From Streptococcus oralis (GTDB taxonomy: Bacteria; Bacillota; Bacilli; Lactobacillales; Streptococcaceae): a stretch of 51,229 nucleotides of DNA. The stretch is from contig NZ_KQ969550.1 of NCBI RefSeq assembly GCF_001578945.1, forward strand, positions 272,301 through 323,529, in the 5' to 3' direction. The notes below the pieces were generated by a model that was given only the letters and a program-made list of their open reading frames with translations, did no database searches and was not told the DNA's origin. Numbering within the stretch: the first letter of the stretch is position 1; the number at the start of each line of letters is the position of its first letter. Position numbers and translations under genes: made by a program. Positions 1 through 9,547 of the stretch are shown here, in pieces.

Positions 1-227
1 AAGTATTGCCAACCGACAACCATCTCTCCTCCATCACCAAAATAGTAGGTTTTACCGTCTATTTTATGCCAATAGATCGCTTTGTGGTCATCTTTTATAT
101 AGTATTTTCTATTATCCTTATCAACAAACTGTCCACCCGTGGTATCTGCAAATACTGTATTTGTAGCTAGCAAACCAAAGAAAAATGCTGTTAGTGCAAC
201 TTGCATCATTTTTTTCAAAAATTTCAT
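1..227 (-). CDS. Choline-binding surface protein, N-terminal part (runs off window)
   Basis: Only the first 75 codons are in the window, and the gene continues past the left edge. It begins with a typical streptococcal signal peptide (MKFLKKMMQ, then a hydrophobic stretch AFFFGLLA, then a likely cleavage after VFA). The mature part has the aromatic pattern of cell-wall/choline-binding repeats (YWHKIDGKTYYFG, then GEMVVGWQY). Such repeats bind phosphocholine on teichoic acids and hold the protein non-covalently on the wall. The start is the ATG at 227-225, preceded by GGAGG at 8 nt and by a consensus promoter. In pneumococcus the gene beyond ritR is, from memory, cbpC, and the signal peptide looks like CbpC, so this is probably its orthologue. 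The C-terminal content cannot be judged. Confidence 0.85.
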   Translation of the reverse strand, partial: MKFLKKMMQVALTAFFFGLLATNTVFADTTGGQFVDKDNRKYYIKDDHKAIYWHKIDGKTYYFGDGGEMVVGWQY

Positions 228-247
228 TTTAGTATCCTCCGTAACTG

Positions 248-276
248 ATTGTAGCAAAGACCTGACTGTATGTCAA
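248..276 (-). promoter_or_regulatory. Sigma-A promoter of the choline-binding protein gene
   Basis: Reading the minus strand, TTGACA (276-271) is followed by exactly 17 nt and then TACAAT (253-248). The start codon lies about 20 nt further on, after GGAGG. The -35 is a perfect match and the -10 has one mismatch. Confidence 0.75.
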
Positions 277-295
277 TGTGTAAAAATTTCTCAAA

Positions 296-325
296 AAAAG
301 CAGTTACACAACTGCAACTGCTTTT
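296..325 (-). terminator. Rho-independent terminator after gnd-ritR
   Basis: On the minus strand the arms AAAAGCAGTT and AACTGCTTTT surround a short loop directly after the ritR stop codon, and the 3' arm runs into a seven-T tract. It separates the gnd-ritR unit from the promoter of the choline-binding protein gene. Confidence 0.85.
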
Positions 326-1015
326 CTATTCTTGCATGGTGTAACCAACACCACGCACTGTTTTAATGTAGCTTTTTTGACCTTTTACATCAAGCTTGCT
401 ACGTAGATAACGGATATAAACATCCACGATATTGGTTTCTGTCGCACTTTCGTACTTCCAAACGCTTTCCAACAACTGCTCACGAGTCAAGACCTTCTTG
501 CTTCTCATGAGAGTGGCCAAAAGGTCATACTCACGGCGCGTCAGAGCAATCATCTCCTCGCCACGATAAACGGTATGATGTTCTACATCCATACGCAGAT
601 TGCGGTAAGATGTTGGAACCTTCATCTGACTACAGTGTTGGTCGATAAAGTCCCGCCCTCGGAAAATCGCTGAAATACGAGCCACCAGCTGATCAATAAT
701 CACTGGCTTATAGATGTAAGAAACGGCGAAGCGCTGGATTGTCTCAATCTGGTCTTGCAATTCTTCGCGATGGTCCAAGACCATGATGACTGAGGCTGGT
801 TTTGTCCGACTCAGCCTCTCTGCAAAATCCTGGGCCGTCATATCCCCCAGACGAGCATTCAGTAAAATCAAGTCATAATCTGTCTGGAGAGCCATGGAGA
901 GGGCTTTTTGCCCCTCCTCGACCAGATCAACACGGTATTGCTCTTTTTGGAGTTCCAGACTGAGAAAATGAGCGAGATTGCGTTCTTTCTCAAGTAATAA
1001 AATCCGTTTCCCCAT
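326..1015 (-). CDS. ritR: Orphan redox-type response regulator RitR
   Basis: A 229-residue OmpR/PhoB-family regulator with a receiver domain (about 1-118), a linker, and a winged-helix DNA-binding domain (about 130-229, ending with the usual VRGVGY motif). The position that normally accepts phosphate is Asn53 (LLNARLG), and the linker carries Cys128 (QHCSQ). Both are hallmarks of pneumococcal RitR, which represses iron uptake (piu) and is controlled through oxidation of Cys128 rather than by phosphorylation. No histidine kinase is next to it, as expected for an orphan. It follows gnd by 11 nt and ends at a clear terminator, so it is probably co-transcribed with gnd, linking NADPH supply with redox and iron control. 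That link is an inference. Confidence 0.95.
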   Translation of the reverse strand: MGKRILLLEKERNLAHFLSLELQKEQYRVDLVEEGQKALSMALQTDYDLILLNARLGDMTAQDFAERLSRTKPASVIMVLDHREELQDQIETIQRFAVSYIYKPVIIDQLVARISAIFRGRDFIDQHCSQMKVPTSYRNLRMDVEHHTVYRGEEMIALTRREYDLLATLMRSKKVLTREQLLESVWKYESATETNIVDVYIRYLRSKLDVKGQKSYIKTVRGVGYTMQE

Positions 1016-1026
1016 GGCAGACCTAC

Positions 1027-2451
1027 TTATTTTTCGTCATACCAAGAGTAGTGGAAGGTTCCTTCTTTGTCTTTACGTTGGTAAGTGTGGGCACCAAAGT
1101 AGTCACGTTGCGCTTGGATCAAGTTAGCTGGAAGGTCTGCTGAACGATAGCTATCAAAGTAAGTAATAGCTGCTGAGAAGGTTGGTACTGGTACACCAGC
1201 TTGAACCGCAAGAGCTACGATATCACGCACTGCTTGTTGGTATTTAGCAGTAACATCCAAGAAGTATTCATCCAAGAGAAGGTTGGCAAGGTCTGCATCA
1301 CGGTTGTAGGCATCTGTGATCTTTTGCAAGAAACGAGAACGGATGATACAGCCATCACGCCAGATAGAGGCGATGTCTGCAAATGGCAAGTTCCAGTTGT
1401 TTTCTTTAGAAGCCACACGCAATTGAGCAAAACCTTGTGCGTAAGAAATGATTTTTGAGAAGTAAAGGGCTTGACGAATCTTTTCAATCAACTCAGCCTT
1501 GTCACCTTCAAATTTGAAGGCAGCTGGTTTTGGAAGCACCTTGCTAGCATGTACACGTTCTTCTTTGTATGTAGAGATGTAGCGAGCAAATACTGACTCA
1601 GTGATGAGTGACAATGGCACACCAAGGTCAAGAGCTGATTGGCTAGTCCATTTACCAGTTCCCTTGTTCCCTGCAGCATCGAGGATATAGTCTACGATTG
1701 GCCCATCTTGACCTTCATCGTCTTTACGGCTCAAGATATCAGCTGTGATTTCGATCAAGTAGCTATCAAGCTCGCCTTTGTTCCACTCAGTAAAGATTTC
1801 GGCCATATCTTCTGCAGAAAGGCCTAGCAAGTGTTGCATCAAGTCATAGCTTTCTGCGATTAATTGCATATCACCATACTCGATACCGTTGTGGACCATT
1901 TTCACATAGTGACCAGCTCCATCAGGACCAATGTAAGTCACACATGGTTTGCCATCTTCTGGTGCTTTAGCTGAGATTTCTTCGAGAACATCAGCAACCA
2001 ATTCGTAAGCTTCTTTTTGTCCACCAGGCATGATAGAAGGACCTTCAAGGGCACCTTTTTCACCACCAGAAACCCCAGTACCGATAAAGTTGATACCTGA
2101 GTTTGCCAATTCTTCATTACGACGGATGGTATCTTTGTAGAAAGTGTTTCCTCCGTCAATCAAGATATCACCCTTGTCAAGGTGTGGAAGAAGGGCTTGG
2201 ATAGTAGCATCTGTACCAGGTCCAGCTTGAACCATGAGCATGATACGACGAGGTTTTTCGATAGATTGAACGAAAGACTCTACATCATAGCTTGGCACAA
2301 AGTTCTTTTCTGGATGGCAAGCAATCACGTCTTCTGTTTTTTCTTTACTACGGTTGTAAATGGCAACTGTATAGCCACGAGATTCGATATTTAGGGCAAG
2401 GTTACGACCCATTACGGCCATACCTACAACACCAAAGTTAGCTTTTGTCAT
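1027..2451 (-). CDS. gnd: 6-phosphogluconate dehydrogenase (decarboxylating)
   Basis: A 474-residue enzyme of normal length for the family. It oxidises 6-phosphogluconate to ribulose 5-phosphate with release of CO2 and formation of NADPH (pentose phosphate pathway, cytosol). The N-terminus has the Rossmann motif [11 protein letters not shown] and the NADP-binding segment [10 protein letters not shown]. The substrate-binding motif [19 protein letters not shown] and the catalytic region [14 protein letters not shown] are intact, and the all-helical C-terminal domain is complete (ending [13 protein letters not shown]). The ATG has a GGAG ribosome-binding site. ritR follows by 11 nt, so the two likely form one transcript. 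Nothing unusual is seen. Confidence 0.98.
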   Translation of the reverse strand: MTKANFGVVGMAVMGRNLALNIESRGYTVAIYNRSKEKTEDVIACHPEKNFVPSYDVESFVQSIEKPRRIMLMVQAGPGTDATIQALLPHLDKGDILIDGGNTFYKDTIRRNEELANSGINFIGTGVSGGEKGALEGPSIMPGGQKEAYELVADVLEEISAKAPEDGKPCVTYIGPDGAGHYVKMVHNGIEYGDMQLIAESYDLMQHLLGLSAEDMAEIFTEWNKGELDSYLIEITADILSRKDDEGQDGPIVDYILDAAGNKGTGKWTSQSALDLGVPLSLITESVFARYISTYKEERVHASKVLPKPAAFKFEGDKAELIEKIRQALYFSKIISYAQGFAQLRVASKENNWNLPFADIASIWRDGCIIRSRFLQKITDAYNRDADLANLLLDEYFLDVTAKYQQAVRDIVALAVQAGVPVPTFSAAITYFDSYRSADLPANLIQAQRDYFGAHTYQRKDKEGTFHYSWYDEK

Positions 2452-2479
2452 GTGACACTCCTCTTATTTAATTTGTTTT

Positions 2480-2488
2480 ATTTTATCA
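2480..2488 (-). promoter_or_regulatory. Possible extended -10 promoter for gnd-ritR
   Basis: The minus strand reads TG-A-TAAAAT in the 75-nt gap between mapZ and gnd, an extended -10 form common in streptococci. No good -35 is seen, so the call rests on the -10 alone. No terminator is visible after mapZ, so read-through from mapZ is also possible. Confidence 0.4.
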
Positions 2489-2526
2489 TTTTTACCTATG
2501 AAAGGAAAGAATTTTGTAACGGAGTC

Positions 2527-3975
2527 CTAGTAGTCCAAGTCATCTGCATGACCAGAACCATTTCCTACAAAGTATCCAGTCTTACAGTTGAGGGTGAAGA
2601 GATAGGTTCCATCTGGTTTATAGAGGTTGTAATAACCATTTCCGTTTACGATATTGACACGTTCTAGGATATATTGGTTGCCAGTGATATAGCCACGAGC
2701 ACGTGATATTGCTAGGACTTGTTCCAATACACCATCCGCAAACGTCCAAGCAGGGTTGTTGCTATCATCTACAGCTGTTTGGTTGTAGGGTACACGACTA
2801 GCACTTCTTTGAAGATTGACACCATCGCTAGACAAACCTCCACTTTCTGGTCTGCTGGCAGGTGCTGAACTTGATGAAGCAGACGAACTGCTCGTACTGC
2901 TATCAGTCGTTGTACTTGAACTTTCCTGACTACTGCTACTTGAACTTGAACTAGAGGCGCTTGTTTGTTGGCTCTTACCAAGGCTAATGGCCTTATCTAA
3001 CAGTTTATCTAGCTCTGTATTTCCTGTTTTGATTTCTGTAAATTTAGCATCTGCCTTGACCTTTGCATTGGTATCCAAGACACCGTCAGTAATTGCTGGA
3101 GTTTCAAACTGATTATTTACTTCTTGCACAGCCTTGATTTGAGTTTCTAAACTATCATACTTAGATTTTGCAAGGGTATACTCTCGACTGCCTTCGAGTT
3201 TATCTAGTTGAACCTTGAGTTGGTTCAACTTGTCAAACTGACTATTTTTCAAGGCTGTTTTATTAGCATCCGTATAAAAAGCATCGTAGAGGGCATTAAA
3301 CTCTTGTAGGGCTACTTGTGTTTCCTGACTACTAGAAGATGATTGATAAGACTGGATAGCTTGGTTGGAGCGAGTTACTTGACGATAGATATAGTAACTA
3401 CCTGCCAAGACAAGGGCTGCTGCCAAGGCTGAACCGATAACAAACACACGCTTCTTTTTAGAATTAGAAGTTGTTTCTGATTCTGCCTGAGCTGAACGTG
3501 AAAGTAGAGCCGTCTCTTCCTCTTCTTTCTCATCAGCAACCTCTGCTGGCGTTTGCTTTTCCAACACAAACGGTTCCAAGTCTTGATTTTCTTCTCCCAA
3601 AGGAGGCAAAATCACATCCGAGCTTGTAGTTTCCACTGAGTCTGACACCGTTTCTTCTGAAACTGTCTCGAGCCCCTCTATGATTGGCGCCGACTCTCCA
3701 GTGATTTCTGGAACTTCCTGTGTCAATTCTTCTTGAGCCTGCGCTTCCTGCAGTTCTTCTTTTTTAAATTGACGTGTTTCAAACTTATCTGCTTCGATTT
3801 CCTCGCGGTGTTGTTTGATATATTTGTCCAATATACTGTCTTCAGGCAATACTCCAGCTTCTACCTCTTCATTCTTACGAATCACTTGACCAACTGTCAA
3901 ATCTTTCGCCTCGTCAAAATCAAATTGGACTTCTTGATGCTCTTTTTTATGACGATTGTGTCTTTTTTTACTCAT
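2527..3975 (-). CDS. mapZ: Mid-cell ring-positioning protein MapZ (LocZ)
   Basis: A 482-residue bitopic membrane protein. A charged cytoplasmic N-terminus ([15 protein letters not shown]) is followed by an acidic region, one membrane segment (about 175-197), an extracellular helical domain (about 215-335), a long Ser-rich linker (about 340-375) and a folded C-terminal domain (about 385-482). MapZ marks the division site in streptococci, binds FtsZ through its N-terminus and peptidoglycan through its C-terminus, and is phosphorylated by StkP. Of the two threonines reported in pneumococcus, Thr67 is present (FETRQF), but the residue at 78 is Ala. It starts 12 nt after rlmL, as in pneumococcus, so the two are probably an operon. 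Confidence 0.95.
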   Translation of the reverse strand: MSKKRHNRHKKEHQEVQFDFDEAKDLTVGQVIRKNEEVEAGVLPEDSILDKYIKQHREEIEADKFETRQFKKEELQEAQAQEELTQEVPEITGESAPIIEGLETVSEETVSDSVETTSSDVILPPLGEENQDLEPFVLEKQTPAEVADEKEEEETALLSRSAQAESETTSNSKKKRVFVIGSALAAALVLAGSYYIYRQVTRSNQAIQSYQSSSSSQETQVALQEFNALYDAFYTDANKTALKNSQFDKLNQLKVQLDKLEGSREYTLAKSKYDSLETQIKAVQEVNNQFETPAITDGVLDTNAKVKADAKFTEIKTGNTELDKLLDKAISLGKSQQTSASSSSSSSSSQESSSTTTDSSTSSSSASSSSAPASRPESGGLSSDGVNLQRSASRVPYNQTAVDDSNNPAWTFADGVLEQVLAISRARGYITGNQYILERVNIVNGNGYYNLYKPDGTYLFTLNCKTGYFVGNGSGHADDLDY

Positions 3976-3987
3976 CTGTCTTCCTTT

Positions 3988-5145
3988 CTACTTTACCTCT
4001 TGGCGCTTCACACGCTGACCAAAGTATTGATACAAATCCACTTTTAAGGTTCCGTTATAAAGTTTGCGCTTTTTATCCGCTGGACTTCCGTACTTACTTT
4101 CAAAAGCTTCGTCACTGGTCAGGATAAATTTACTCCAGGTTTCCAGTGGAGCAAAAATCTGTCCCATTTCCGCATAGAGTTTCGTCACTCCTGCATCATC
4201 AGACAAACGTTCGCCGTAGGGTGGATTGGAAATGATAACGCCATTGATTTTGTCTGTGCGCAAGTCCTGTACCCGCATTTGTTTAAAGGTGATATCACCC
4301 GCGACGCCTGCCGCTTGGGCATTTTCCTTGGCAATTTCCACCATACGTGCATCGATATCACAGCCCATGATATCCAGTTCTATCTCACGATTGATTTTCT
4401 TAGCAGCATCGGTACGAACCTCTTGGATTAACCGATCGCTGATCCAATTCCATTCCTCAAAAGCAAAAGTTCGGCGAAGGCCTGGTGCCATCTTTCTAGC
4501 AATCATAGCCGCCTCGATACAGAAAGTTCCTGAACCACAGGTTGGATCAATCAAGGGCTTGTCTGAATACCAGTTAGAGAGTTGTAAAATGGCCGCTGCC
4601 ATATTTTCCTTGATCGGCGCTCCACCTTTTTCCGTACGATAACCACGTTTAAAAAGGCTAGAACCTGTCGTGTCAATCATAACAGTTGCCACATCTTTCA
4701 GGATAGATACCTCGATCTTAAACTCAGGACCATTTTCCATCAAGGGAACCCCCTCAGGACGGGCATAGTATTTTTGTAATTTCTTCACAACAGCTTTCTT
4801 AGAAATAGCCTGAACACTGGGCTCGTTATGAAGTTTTGACTTAACACATTTAGCCTTTGAAATCGGAAAACGCGCCCCAAGCGGGAGATAGCTTTCCCAA
4901 TCCAAAGCAAAAACGCCTTGAAAGAGTTCTTCAAAAGTCTTAGCCGGAAAACTTCCGACTACAATCTTGATGCGATCCGCTGCGCGAAGCCAAAGATTGG
5001 TCTCAATGATTGCCTTCACATCTCCTTTGAAACGAACACGGCCGTTTTCAACCTGACAATCATAGCCAAGTTCTCGCACCTCACGTCCAACGACAGCTTC
5101 AAGCCCCGCCGCAGCAGTTGCGATTAAATTAAATTGTTCTTTCAT
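3988..5145 (-). CDS. rlmL: THUMP-domain 23S rRNA (guanine-N2) methyltransferase, RlmL type
   Basis: A 385-residue class I SAM-dependent RNA methyltransferase. It has an N-terminal ferredoxin-like/THUMP RNA-binding part (about 1-160, starting NLIATAAAGLEAVVGREV) and a Rossmann catalytic domain with DPTCGSGTFCIEA for SAM binding and NPPYGERL (N307) as the amino-methylase motif. It has the length of the short Firmicutes form and lacks the second methyltransferase domain of E. coli RlmKL. It lies between rnpB and mapZ, the usual neighbourhood in pneumococcus. The exact target base is inferred from the family, not visible here. Confidence 0.9.
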   Translation of the reverse strand: MKEQFNLIATAAAGLEAVVGREVRELGYDCQVENGRVRFKGDVKAIIETNLWLRAADRIKIVVGSFPAKTFEELFQGVFALDWESYLPLGARFPISKAKCVKSKLHNEPSVQAISKKAVVKKLQKYYARPEGVPLMENGPEFKIEVSILKDVATVMIDTTGSSLFKRGYRTEKGGAPIKENMAAAILQLSNWYSDKPLIDPTCGSGTFCIEAAMIARKMAPGLRRTFAFEEWNWISDRLIQEVRTDAAKKINREIELDIMGCDIDARMVEIAKENAQAAGVAGDITFKQMRVQDLRTDKINGVIISNPPYGERLSDDAGVTKLYAEMGQIFAPLETWSKFILTSDEAFESKYGSPADKKRKLYNGTLKVDLYQYFGQRVKRQEVK

Positions 5146-5180
5146 TTCTAGTCTTGCAAGACCTTTCTCTTGTTCACTTT

Positions 5181-5218
5181 AAAAAATGAGGTTGAGAAAA
5201 AGTTCTCAGCCCCAACCT
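5181..5218 (-). terminator. Rho-independent terminator of rnpB
   Basis: On the minus strand AGGTT and GAGAA pair with TTCTC and AACCT, with a GGGGCT bulge on one side, and CATTTTTT follows. It sits immediately after the predicted 3' end of RNase P RNA and before rlmL. Confidence 0.7.
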
Positions 5219-5219
5219 A

Positions 5220-5625
5220 TATGCAATTTTCTATAAGCCATGTTTTGTTCCAGAAGTGACTAGGACCACTTCCTTCGATAATCATCTGTCTACCACTAAC
5301 AGCATATAGCTGCTAGCAGTCAGAGTACTACGTTCGTTTCCGTGCACTCCATGCCCCGACCGAAATTTGGGTTGCTAGCTTGAGGGGTTTACCGCGTTCC
5401 ACTCTCTCCGTTTCCAGAAAGACTCCGTCACTGTGGCACTTTCAGACTTACTCTGGCATATCCTAGGACTTAGCCATTTCTTCCGCCGTAACGATCACTC
5501 GTCCCTAGGCTTATGGATTCGCCTAGCACAAACACTACAGGCATCACAGCCTGTGCTAGCATGGACTTTCCTCATGAGAAGATGAGAAGCCTCGCTTCTC
5601 ACGCGATTATCCAAAAATTGCATCT
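5220..5625 (-). ncRNA. rnpB: RNase P RNA, Bacillus type (class B)
   Basis: The minus strand contains the universal P4-forming motifs: GAGGAAAGTCC (5573-5563) near the 5' end and ACAAAACATGGCT (5248-5236) near the 3' end. It also has the conserved core GAAAGTGCCACAGTGACG and GTGGAACGCGGTAAACCCC. The ends are set from the P1 helix, where ATGCAATTTT near 5624 pairs with AAAATTGCAT near 5221, so they are accurate to a few bases. The RNA is the catalytic part of RNase P, which matures the 5' ends of tRNAs. It lies between gpsB and rlmL as in pneumococcus. The predicted 5' end is about 14 nt from the gpsB stop, so its promoter must lie inside gpsB or be shared with it. Confidence 0.95.
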
Positions 5626-5638
5626 AATAGACGCCTGA

Positions 5639-5968
5639 TTATAACTCAGAATTGTCTATGATTTGCTTACCGAATACTTCTTTTTCAAGTCGATTTAAGC
5701 GTTTCAAAATATCGAAGTTTGTCATTGGAGTAGAACTTGTTACCTCAATAGGATTTTGTTGAGCAGAATTTGCCTGTGACTTGTTAGACAATTCCTCCTT
5801 CAAATTAGCAATCTCTTGGCGAAGAGATTTGACCAAAGCTGCGTAAGTCTCATAATCCTTGATCACATCATCTAGGAATTCGTCTACCTCCGACTTGCTA
5901 TATCCACGAACTTCACGTCCAAACTCTTGTTCAAAAATATCTTTTGCCGAAAAAATAATACTTGCCAT
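5639..5968 (-). CDS. gpsB: Cell-division regulator GpsB (DivIVA-like)
   Basis: A 109-residue protein. The N-terminal DivIVA/GpsB domain ([34 protein letters not shown], split here only by family consensus) includes the membrane-associating first helix and a coiled coil to about residue 70. A variable linker and a short trimerising C-terminus ([17 protein letters not shown]) follow. GpsB coordinates septal and peripheral peptidoglycan synthesis in streptococci by binding class A and B PBPs, MreC and StkP. The start chosen is the ATG at 5968, which has GGAG at a suitable distance and gives the usual [11 protein letters not shown] terminus. An in-frame ATG four codons upstream lacks a good ribosome-binding site. 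Confidence 0.95.
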   Translation of the reverse strand: MASIIFSAKDIFEQEFGREVRGYSKSEVDEFLDDVIKDYETYAALVKSLRQEIANLKEELSNKSQANSAQQNPIEVTSSTPMTNFDILKRLNRLEKEVFGKQIIDNSEL

Positions 5969-5997
5969 TTCTCTCTCCATTCTTGATTGCTATTCTT

Positions 5998-6027
5998 ATT
6001 ATATAAAAAAAGACAAACAAAAATCAA
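5998..6027 (-). promoter_or_regulatory. Promoter of gpsB
   Basis: The minus strand reads TTGATT (6027-6022), 18 nt, then TATAAT (6003-5998), about 30 nt before the gpsB start codon. The -10 is perfect and the -35 has two mismatches. Confidence 0.55.
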
Positions 6028-6037
6028 GGTCAAAGCC

Positions 6038-6565
6038 TCATTTTTCGGAAAAATTTTCCACTATTTCATTCAGAACCTCAAATGTTAATCTTTTTGTAAC
6101 ATAGCCTTCTTGATTTTTCATCATTTGGTAAAAATATCGTAACTTAGTTTCATTTTCTTCGTCATAAAAAAGATAGCAAATATCTGTGTTCTCCAGTAAA
6201 AATTTCTGATAATCACGTAGTTGCCCCTTGTGCTCATATTGTGGATAGGCATATTTGACAAAGTCAACCTGCTTAAACTCACTAAGTTTGATTTGATTGG
6301 CTTCATTCCAGTTACTACCATGGGTTTCAAAGGCAAAAATTGTTGCCAACTGAAAGCCATAGTCTGCTTGCATGTCTTTTGCCACTTGAAGCACCCAGTA
6401 CTCAAAGCCCAGAGTTCCTGTAAAGACAAGCCATATCACTCCGTCCTCAGCTAGACGTTCCAGGTCTCTCCGAATGGCTGTCTTGATAATATCAACGCGA
6501 ATATCCTTGTCATTAAAGAGACCAAGGTCAAAGGCTGAATAGCCTAAAATCAAGGCTGTTGTCAT
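6038..6565 (-). CDS. DUF1273 / YpsA-like SLOG-fold protein
   Basis: A 175-residue cytosolic protein of the DUF1273 family (B. subtilis YpsA/YoqJ group, within the SLOG nucleotide-binding superfamily). Seen here: an N-terminal strand with the [10 protein letters not shown] motif, an alternating alpha/beta pattern, the signature [15 protein letters not shown], and a C-terminal [15 protein letters not shown] segment. The start used is the ATG at 6565-6563 ([10 protein letters not shown]), preceded by AAAGGG. A longer reading from 6649 would add 28 residues unlike the family and would overlap recU. It is divergent from recU and next to gpsB, as in pneumococcus. YpsA is linked to cell division in Firmicutes, but no ligand can be assigned from sequence. 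Confidence 0.85.
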   Translation of the reverse strand: MTTALILGYSAFDLGLFNDKDIRVDIIKTAIRRDLERLAEDGVIWLVFTGTLGFEYWVLQVAKDMQADYGFQLATIFAFETHGSNWNEANQIKLSEFKQVDFVKYAYPQYEHKGQLRDYQKFLLENTDICYLFYDEENETKLRYFYQMMKNQEGYVTKRLTFEVLNEIVENFSEK

Positions 6566-6590
6566 TTTTAACCCTTTCTTTGTAAATTTA

Positions 6591-6599
6591 TGATATAAT
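6591..6599 (+). promoter_or_regulatory. Extended -10 promoter of recU-pbp1a
   Basis: TG-A-TATAAT lies 32 nt before the recU start, in the short divergent gap with the DUF1273 gene. No convincing -35 box is present, which is common for extended -10 promoters in streptococci. AAGGAG follows before the ATG. Confidence 0.65.
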
Positions 6600-6631
6600 A
6601 GAGTGATGTTATTGTACCAATAAGGAGAATT

Positions 6632-7228
6632 ATGGTCAACTATCCACATAAACTTTCATCACAGAAGAGACAAGCTCCCCTGTCACAGACTAAAAATTTC
6701 GCAAACCGGGGAATGTCTTTTGAAAAGATGATCAACGCTACGAACGACTATTACTTGTCGCATGGGCTGGCTGTTATCCACAAGAAACCGACTCCCATCC
6801 AAATCGTACGTGTCGATTATCCCCAACGAAGTCGAGCCAAGATCGTTGAAGCCTACTTTAGACAGGCCTCAACGACTGACTATTCAGGGGTTTATGATGG
6901 ATACTACATCGACTTTGAAGCAAAGGAAACCAGGCAAAAACATGCGATTCCGATGAAGAATTTTCATCTCCATCAGATCCAACATATGGAACAAGTCCTT
7001 GCCCAGCAAGGAATCTGCTTTGTACTCCTTCACTTTTCTTCTCAGCAAGAAACCTACTTATTATCGGCTATTGACCTCATCCGTTTCTATCATCAAGATA
7101 GGGGACAAAAGTCAATGCCACTTGGATATATTCGAGAGCATGGATATCGGATTGAGCCGAGTGCCTTTCCACAAATACCCTACCTCGACATTGTCAAAGA
7201 ACATTTACTAGGTGGTAAAATAAGATGA
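6632..7228 (+). CDS. recU: Holliday junction resolvase RecU
   Basis: A 198-residue structure-specific endonuclease that cleaves four-way DNA junctions during recombination and chromosome segregation. After the basic N-terminus, [11 protein letters not shown] is the family signature. The active-site cluster is present ([18 protein letters not shown], with the D-x-E-A-K core), followed by [11 protein letters not shown]. The length fits Firmicutes RecU. The last codons overlap the pbp1a start as ATGA, and this recU-pbp1a pairing is conserved across streptococci and bacilli. A ribosome-binding site AAGGAG precedes the ATG. Confidence 0.96.
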   Translation: MVNYPHKLSSQKRQAPLSQTKNFANRGMSFEKMINATNDYYLSHGLAVIHKKPTPIQIVRVDYPQRSRAKIVEAYFRQASTTDYSGVYDGYYIDFEAKETRQKHAIPMKNFHLHQIQHMEQVLAQQGICFVLLHFSSQQETYLLSAIDLIRFYHQDRGQKSMPLGYIREHGYRIEPSAFPQIPYLDIVKEHLLGGKIR

Positions 7229-9381
7229 ACAAACAAACTTTCCTGCGAATAGCTAAGTATATCAGTATCTGCCTCTTAACTGTATTTATCGCAGCTATTA
7301 TGCTAGGCGGTAGCCTCTTTCTTTACTATGTTAGTAAGGCTCCAGCCCTATCCGAAAGCAAACTAGTCGCTACAACGTCTAGTAAGATTTATGATAGCAA
7401 CGACGAACTCATCGCTGATCTTGGATCAGAACGTCGGGTCAATGCGCAAGCAAATGAAATTCCAACAGAGTTGGTTAATGCGATTGTTTCGATTGAAGAC
7501 CATCGTTTCTTTAATCACCGTGGTATAGATACCATTCGTATCCTAGGTGCTTCCTTACGAAATCTTCGAGGCGGAGGTGGCCTTCAGGGCGGCTCTACCT
7601 TGACACAGCAGTTGATTAAGCTGACCTATTTTTCTACGTCAACCTCCGATCAGACCCTTTCTCGCAAGGCACAGGAAGCCTGGTTAGCCTTTCAGCTAGA
7701 ACAAAAAACGACCAAACAGGAGATCCTAACTTACTACATCAACAAAGTCTACATGTCAAACGGTAACTACGGAATGCAGACAGCCGCTCAAAATTACTAT
7801 AGCAAAGACCTCAAAGATTTAAGTTTGCCTCAGTTGGCCCTCCTAGCCGGAATGCCACAAGCTCCAAACCAGTACGACCCCTACTCTCATCCAGAAGCGG
7901 CACAAGAACGCCGAGATCTGGTTCTCTCTGAGATGAAGGGACAAGGCTACATTACAGCTGAGCAATACGAAAAAGCTATTAACACTCCGATTACAGACGG
8001 ACTTCAAAGTCTAAAATCTGCTAATAGCTACCCTCTGTACATGGACAATTACCTCAAAGAAGTGATTGACCAAGTCGAACAGGAAACGGGCTACAACCTT
8101 TTGACAACGGGAATGGAAGTTTACACTAATGTTAACCCCAAGATTCAACAACGTCTCTGGGATATCTACAATACCGACGAATACGTTAGCTATCCAGATG
8201 ATGAACTACAAGTAGCTTCTACCATCGTTGATGTCACAAACGGAAAGGTAATTGCCCAGCTAGGTGCACGCCATCAATCTAGCAATGTTTCCTTTGGCAT
8301 GAACCAAGCTGTTGAAACAAACCGTGACTGGGGTTCAACCATGAAACCAATCACAGATTACGCGCCAGCCTTAGAGTATGATGTCTACGACTCAACCGCT
8401 TCTATTGTTCATGACGTACCATATAACTATCCCGGAACCAACACCCCTGTCTACAACTGGGATAAGAGTTACTTTGGAAACATCACGTTACAGTATGCCC
8501 TTCAACAGTCACGAAACGTCCCAGCCGTTGAAACTTTGAATAAGGTTGGACTAGATCGTGCTAAGACCTTCCTAAATGGCCTCGGAATCGATTATCCAAG
8601 CATGGTTTATGCTAATGCTATCTCAAGTAACACAGTCGAGTCTCATAAGCAATACGGAGCAAGTAGTGAAAAAATGGCTGCGGCCTATGCTGCCTTTGCC
8701 AATGGCGGAATTTACCATAAGCCAATGTATATCAACAAAATTATCTTTAGTGACGGTAGTTCGAAAGAATTTTCTGACTCGGGTACGCGCGCTATGAAAG
8801 AAACTACTGCCTACATGATGACGGAGATGATGAAAACAGTTCTAACCTACGGAACTGGTCGTGGAGCCTACCTTTCATGGCTACCACAAGCAGGAAAGAC
8901 TGGTACATCAAACTATACAGATGATGAAATCGAGAAATACATCAAAAACTCTGGTTATGTAGCTCCAGACGAAATGTTTGTCGGTTATACGCGTAAATAC
9001 TCAATGGCTGTTTGGACTGGCTATTCTAACCGCCTCACTCCTATCGTTGGGGATGGTTTCTATGTCGCAGCAAAGGTCTACCGTTCGATGATGACCTACC
9101 TCTCAACAGATGATCACCCAGGGGATTGGACCATGCCTGAAGGCCTTTACAGAAGCGGAGAATTTGTCTTTAAGAATGGGGCACGTACCACTTGGACAGC
9201 TCCATCTACTCAACAAAGTTCCACATCTGAAAGTTCTAGCTCAACATCTGAGAGTTCGATTTCTCAGTCAAGCTCAACTACTCCAACTTCAAATAATAGT
9301 TCAAACAATAACAACAACAATAATACCCAGCAATCAGATACAACTTCTGATCAACAAAATCCTCAACCAGTACAGCCATAA
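7225..9381 (+). CDS. pbp1a: Penicillin-binding protein 1A (class A, bifunctional)
   Basis: A 718-residue class A PBP that polymerises and cross-links peptidoglycan. It has one N-terminal membrane segment (about 11-35), a GT51 glycosyltransferase domain (about 60-240, with E91 in SIEDHRFF and the GGSTLTQQ motif), a transpeptidase domain (about 320-650) and a Ser/Asn/Gln-rich tail. The three penicillin-binding motifs are intact: S371-T-M-K, S429-R-N and K558-T-G-T. The stretch after KTGT reads NSGY at 575-578, where from memory susceptible pneumococci have TSQF and many resistant mosaics have NTGY. It overlaps recU by 4 nt and ends at a hairpin terminator. Close linkage to the capsule locus is typical of pneumococcus and relatives. 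Confidence 0.97.
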   Translation: MNKQTFLRIAKYISICLLTVFIAAIMLGGSLFLYYVSKAPALSESKLVATTSSKIYDSNDELIADLGSERRVNAQANEIPTELVNAIVSIEDHRFFNHRGIDTIRILGASLRNLRGGGGLQGGSTLTQQLIKLTYFSTSTSDQTLSRKAQEAWLAFQLEQKTTKQEILTYYINKVYMSNGNYGMQTAAQNYYSKDLKDLSLPQLALLAGMPQAPNQYDPYSHPEAAQERRDLVLSEMKGQGYITAEQYEKAINTPITDGLQSLKSANSYPLYMDNYLKEVIDQVEQETGYNLLTTGMEVYTNVNPKIQQRLWDIYNTDEYVSYPDDELQVASTIVDVTNGKVIAQLGARHQSSNVSFGMNQAVETNRDWGSTMKPITDYAPALEYDVYDSTASIVHDVPYNYPGTNTPVYNWDKSYFGNITLQYALQQSRNVPAVETLNKVGLDRAKTFLNGLGIDYPSMVYANAISSNTVESHKQYGASSEKMAAAYAAFANGGIYHKPMYINKIIFSDGSSKEFSDSGTRAMKETTAYMMTEMMKTVLTYGTGRGAYLSWLPQAGKTGTSNYTDDEIEKYIKNSGYVAPDEMFVGYTRKYSMAVWTGYSNRLTPIVGDGFYVAAKVYRSMMTYLSTDDHPGDWTMPEGLYRSGEFVFKNGARTTWTAPSTQQSSTSESSSSTSESSISQSSSTTPTSNNSSNNNNNNNTQQSDTTSDQQNPQPVQP

Positions 9382-9386
9382 CATTT

Positions 9387-9414
9387 ATCACCCAGAATAA
9401 TCTGGGTGATTTTT
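9387..9414 (+). terminator. Terminator after pbp1a
   Basis: ATCACCCAGA, loop ATAA, then TCTGGGTGAT followed by TTTT, six nt after the pbp1a stop codon. Confidence 0.85.
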
Positions 9415-9440
9415 CAATGCAGTATCATATTTATGTGTTT

Positions 9441-9478
9441 AGCAAAAGCCTGAAAAGATGTCTTCTCAGGCTTTTGCT
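9441..9478 (-). terminator. Hairpin between convergent pbp1a and GH20/GH84 genes
   Basis: Perfect 13-bp arms AGCAAAAGCCTGA and TCAGGCTTTTGCT with a 12-nt loop lie in the convergent gap. It probably ends the giant glycosidase transcript coming from the right (stop codon at 9548). The T-tract lies inside the 3' arm rather than after it, so termination strength is uncertain, and the hairpin could act in both directions. Confidence 0.55.
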
Positions 9479-9547
9479 GTACTATAAACCTCATTGGGAA
9501 AGATAGGAAACGGATTTCGTAATCTTGTTAAGAGGTTTTACTAAATA

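Noticed and set aside
6566-6649. Longer start for the DUF1273 gene
   Set aside because: The extra residues do not look like the family N-terminus, and it would overlap the recU promoter and start. The internal ATG has a ribosome-binding site.
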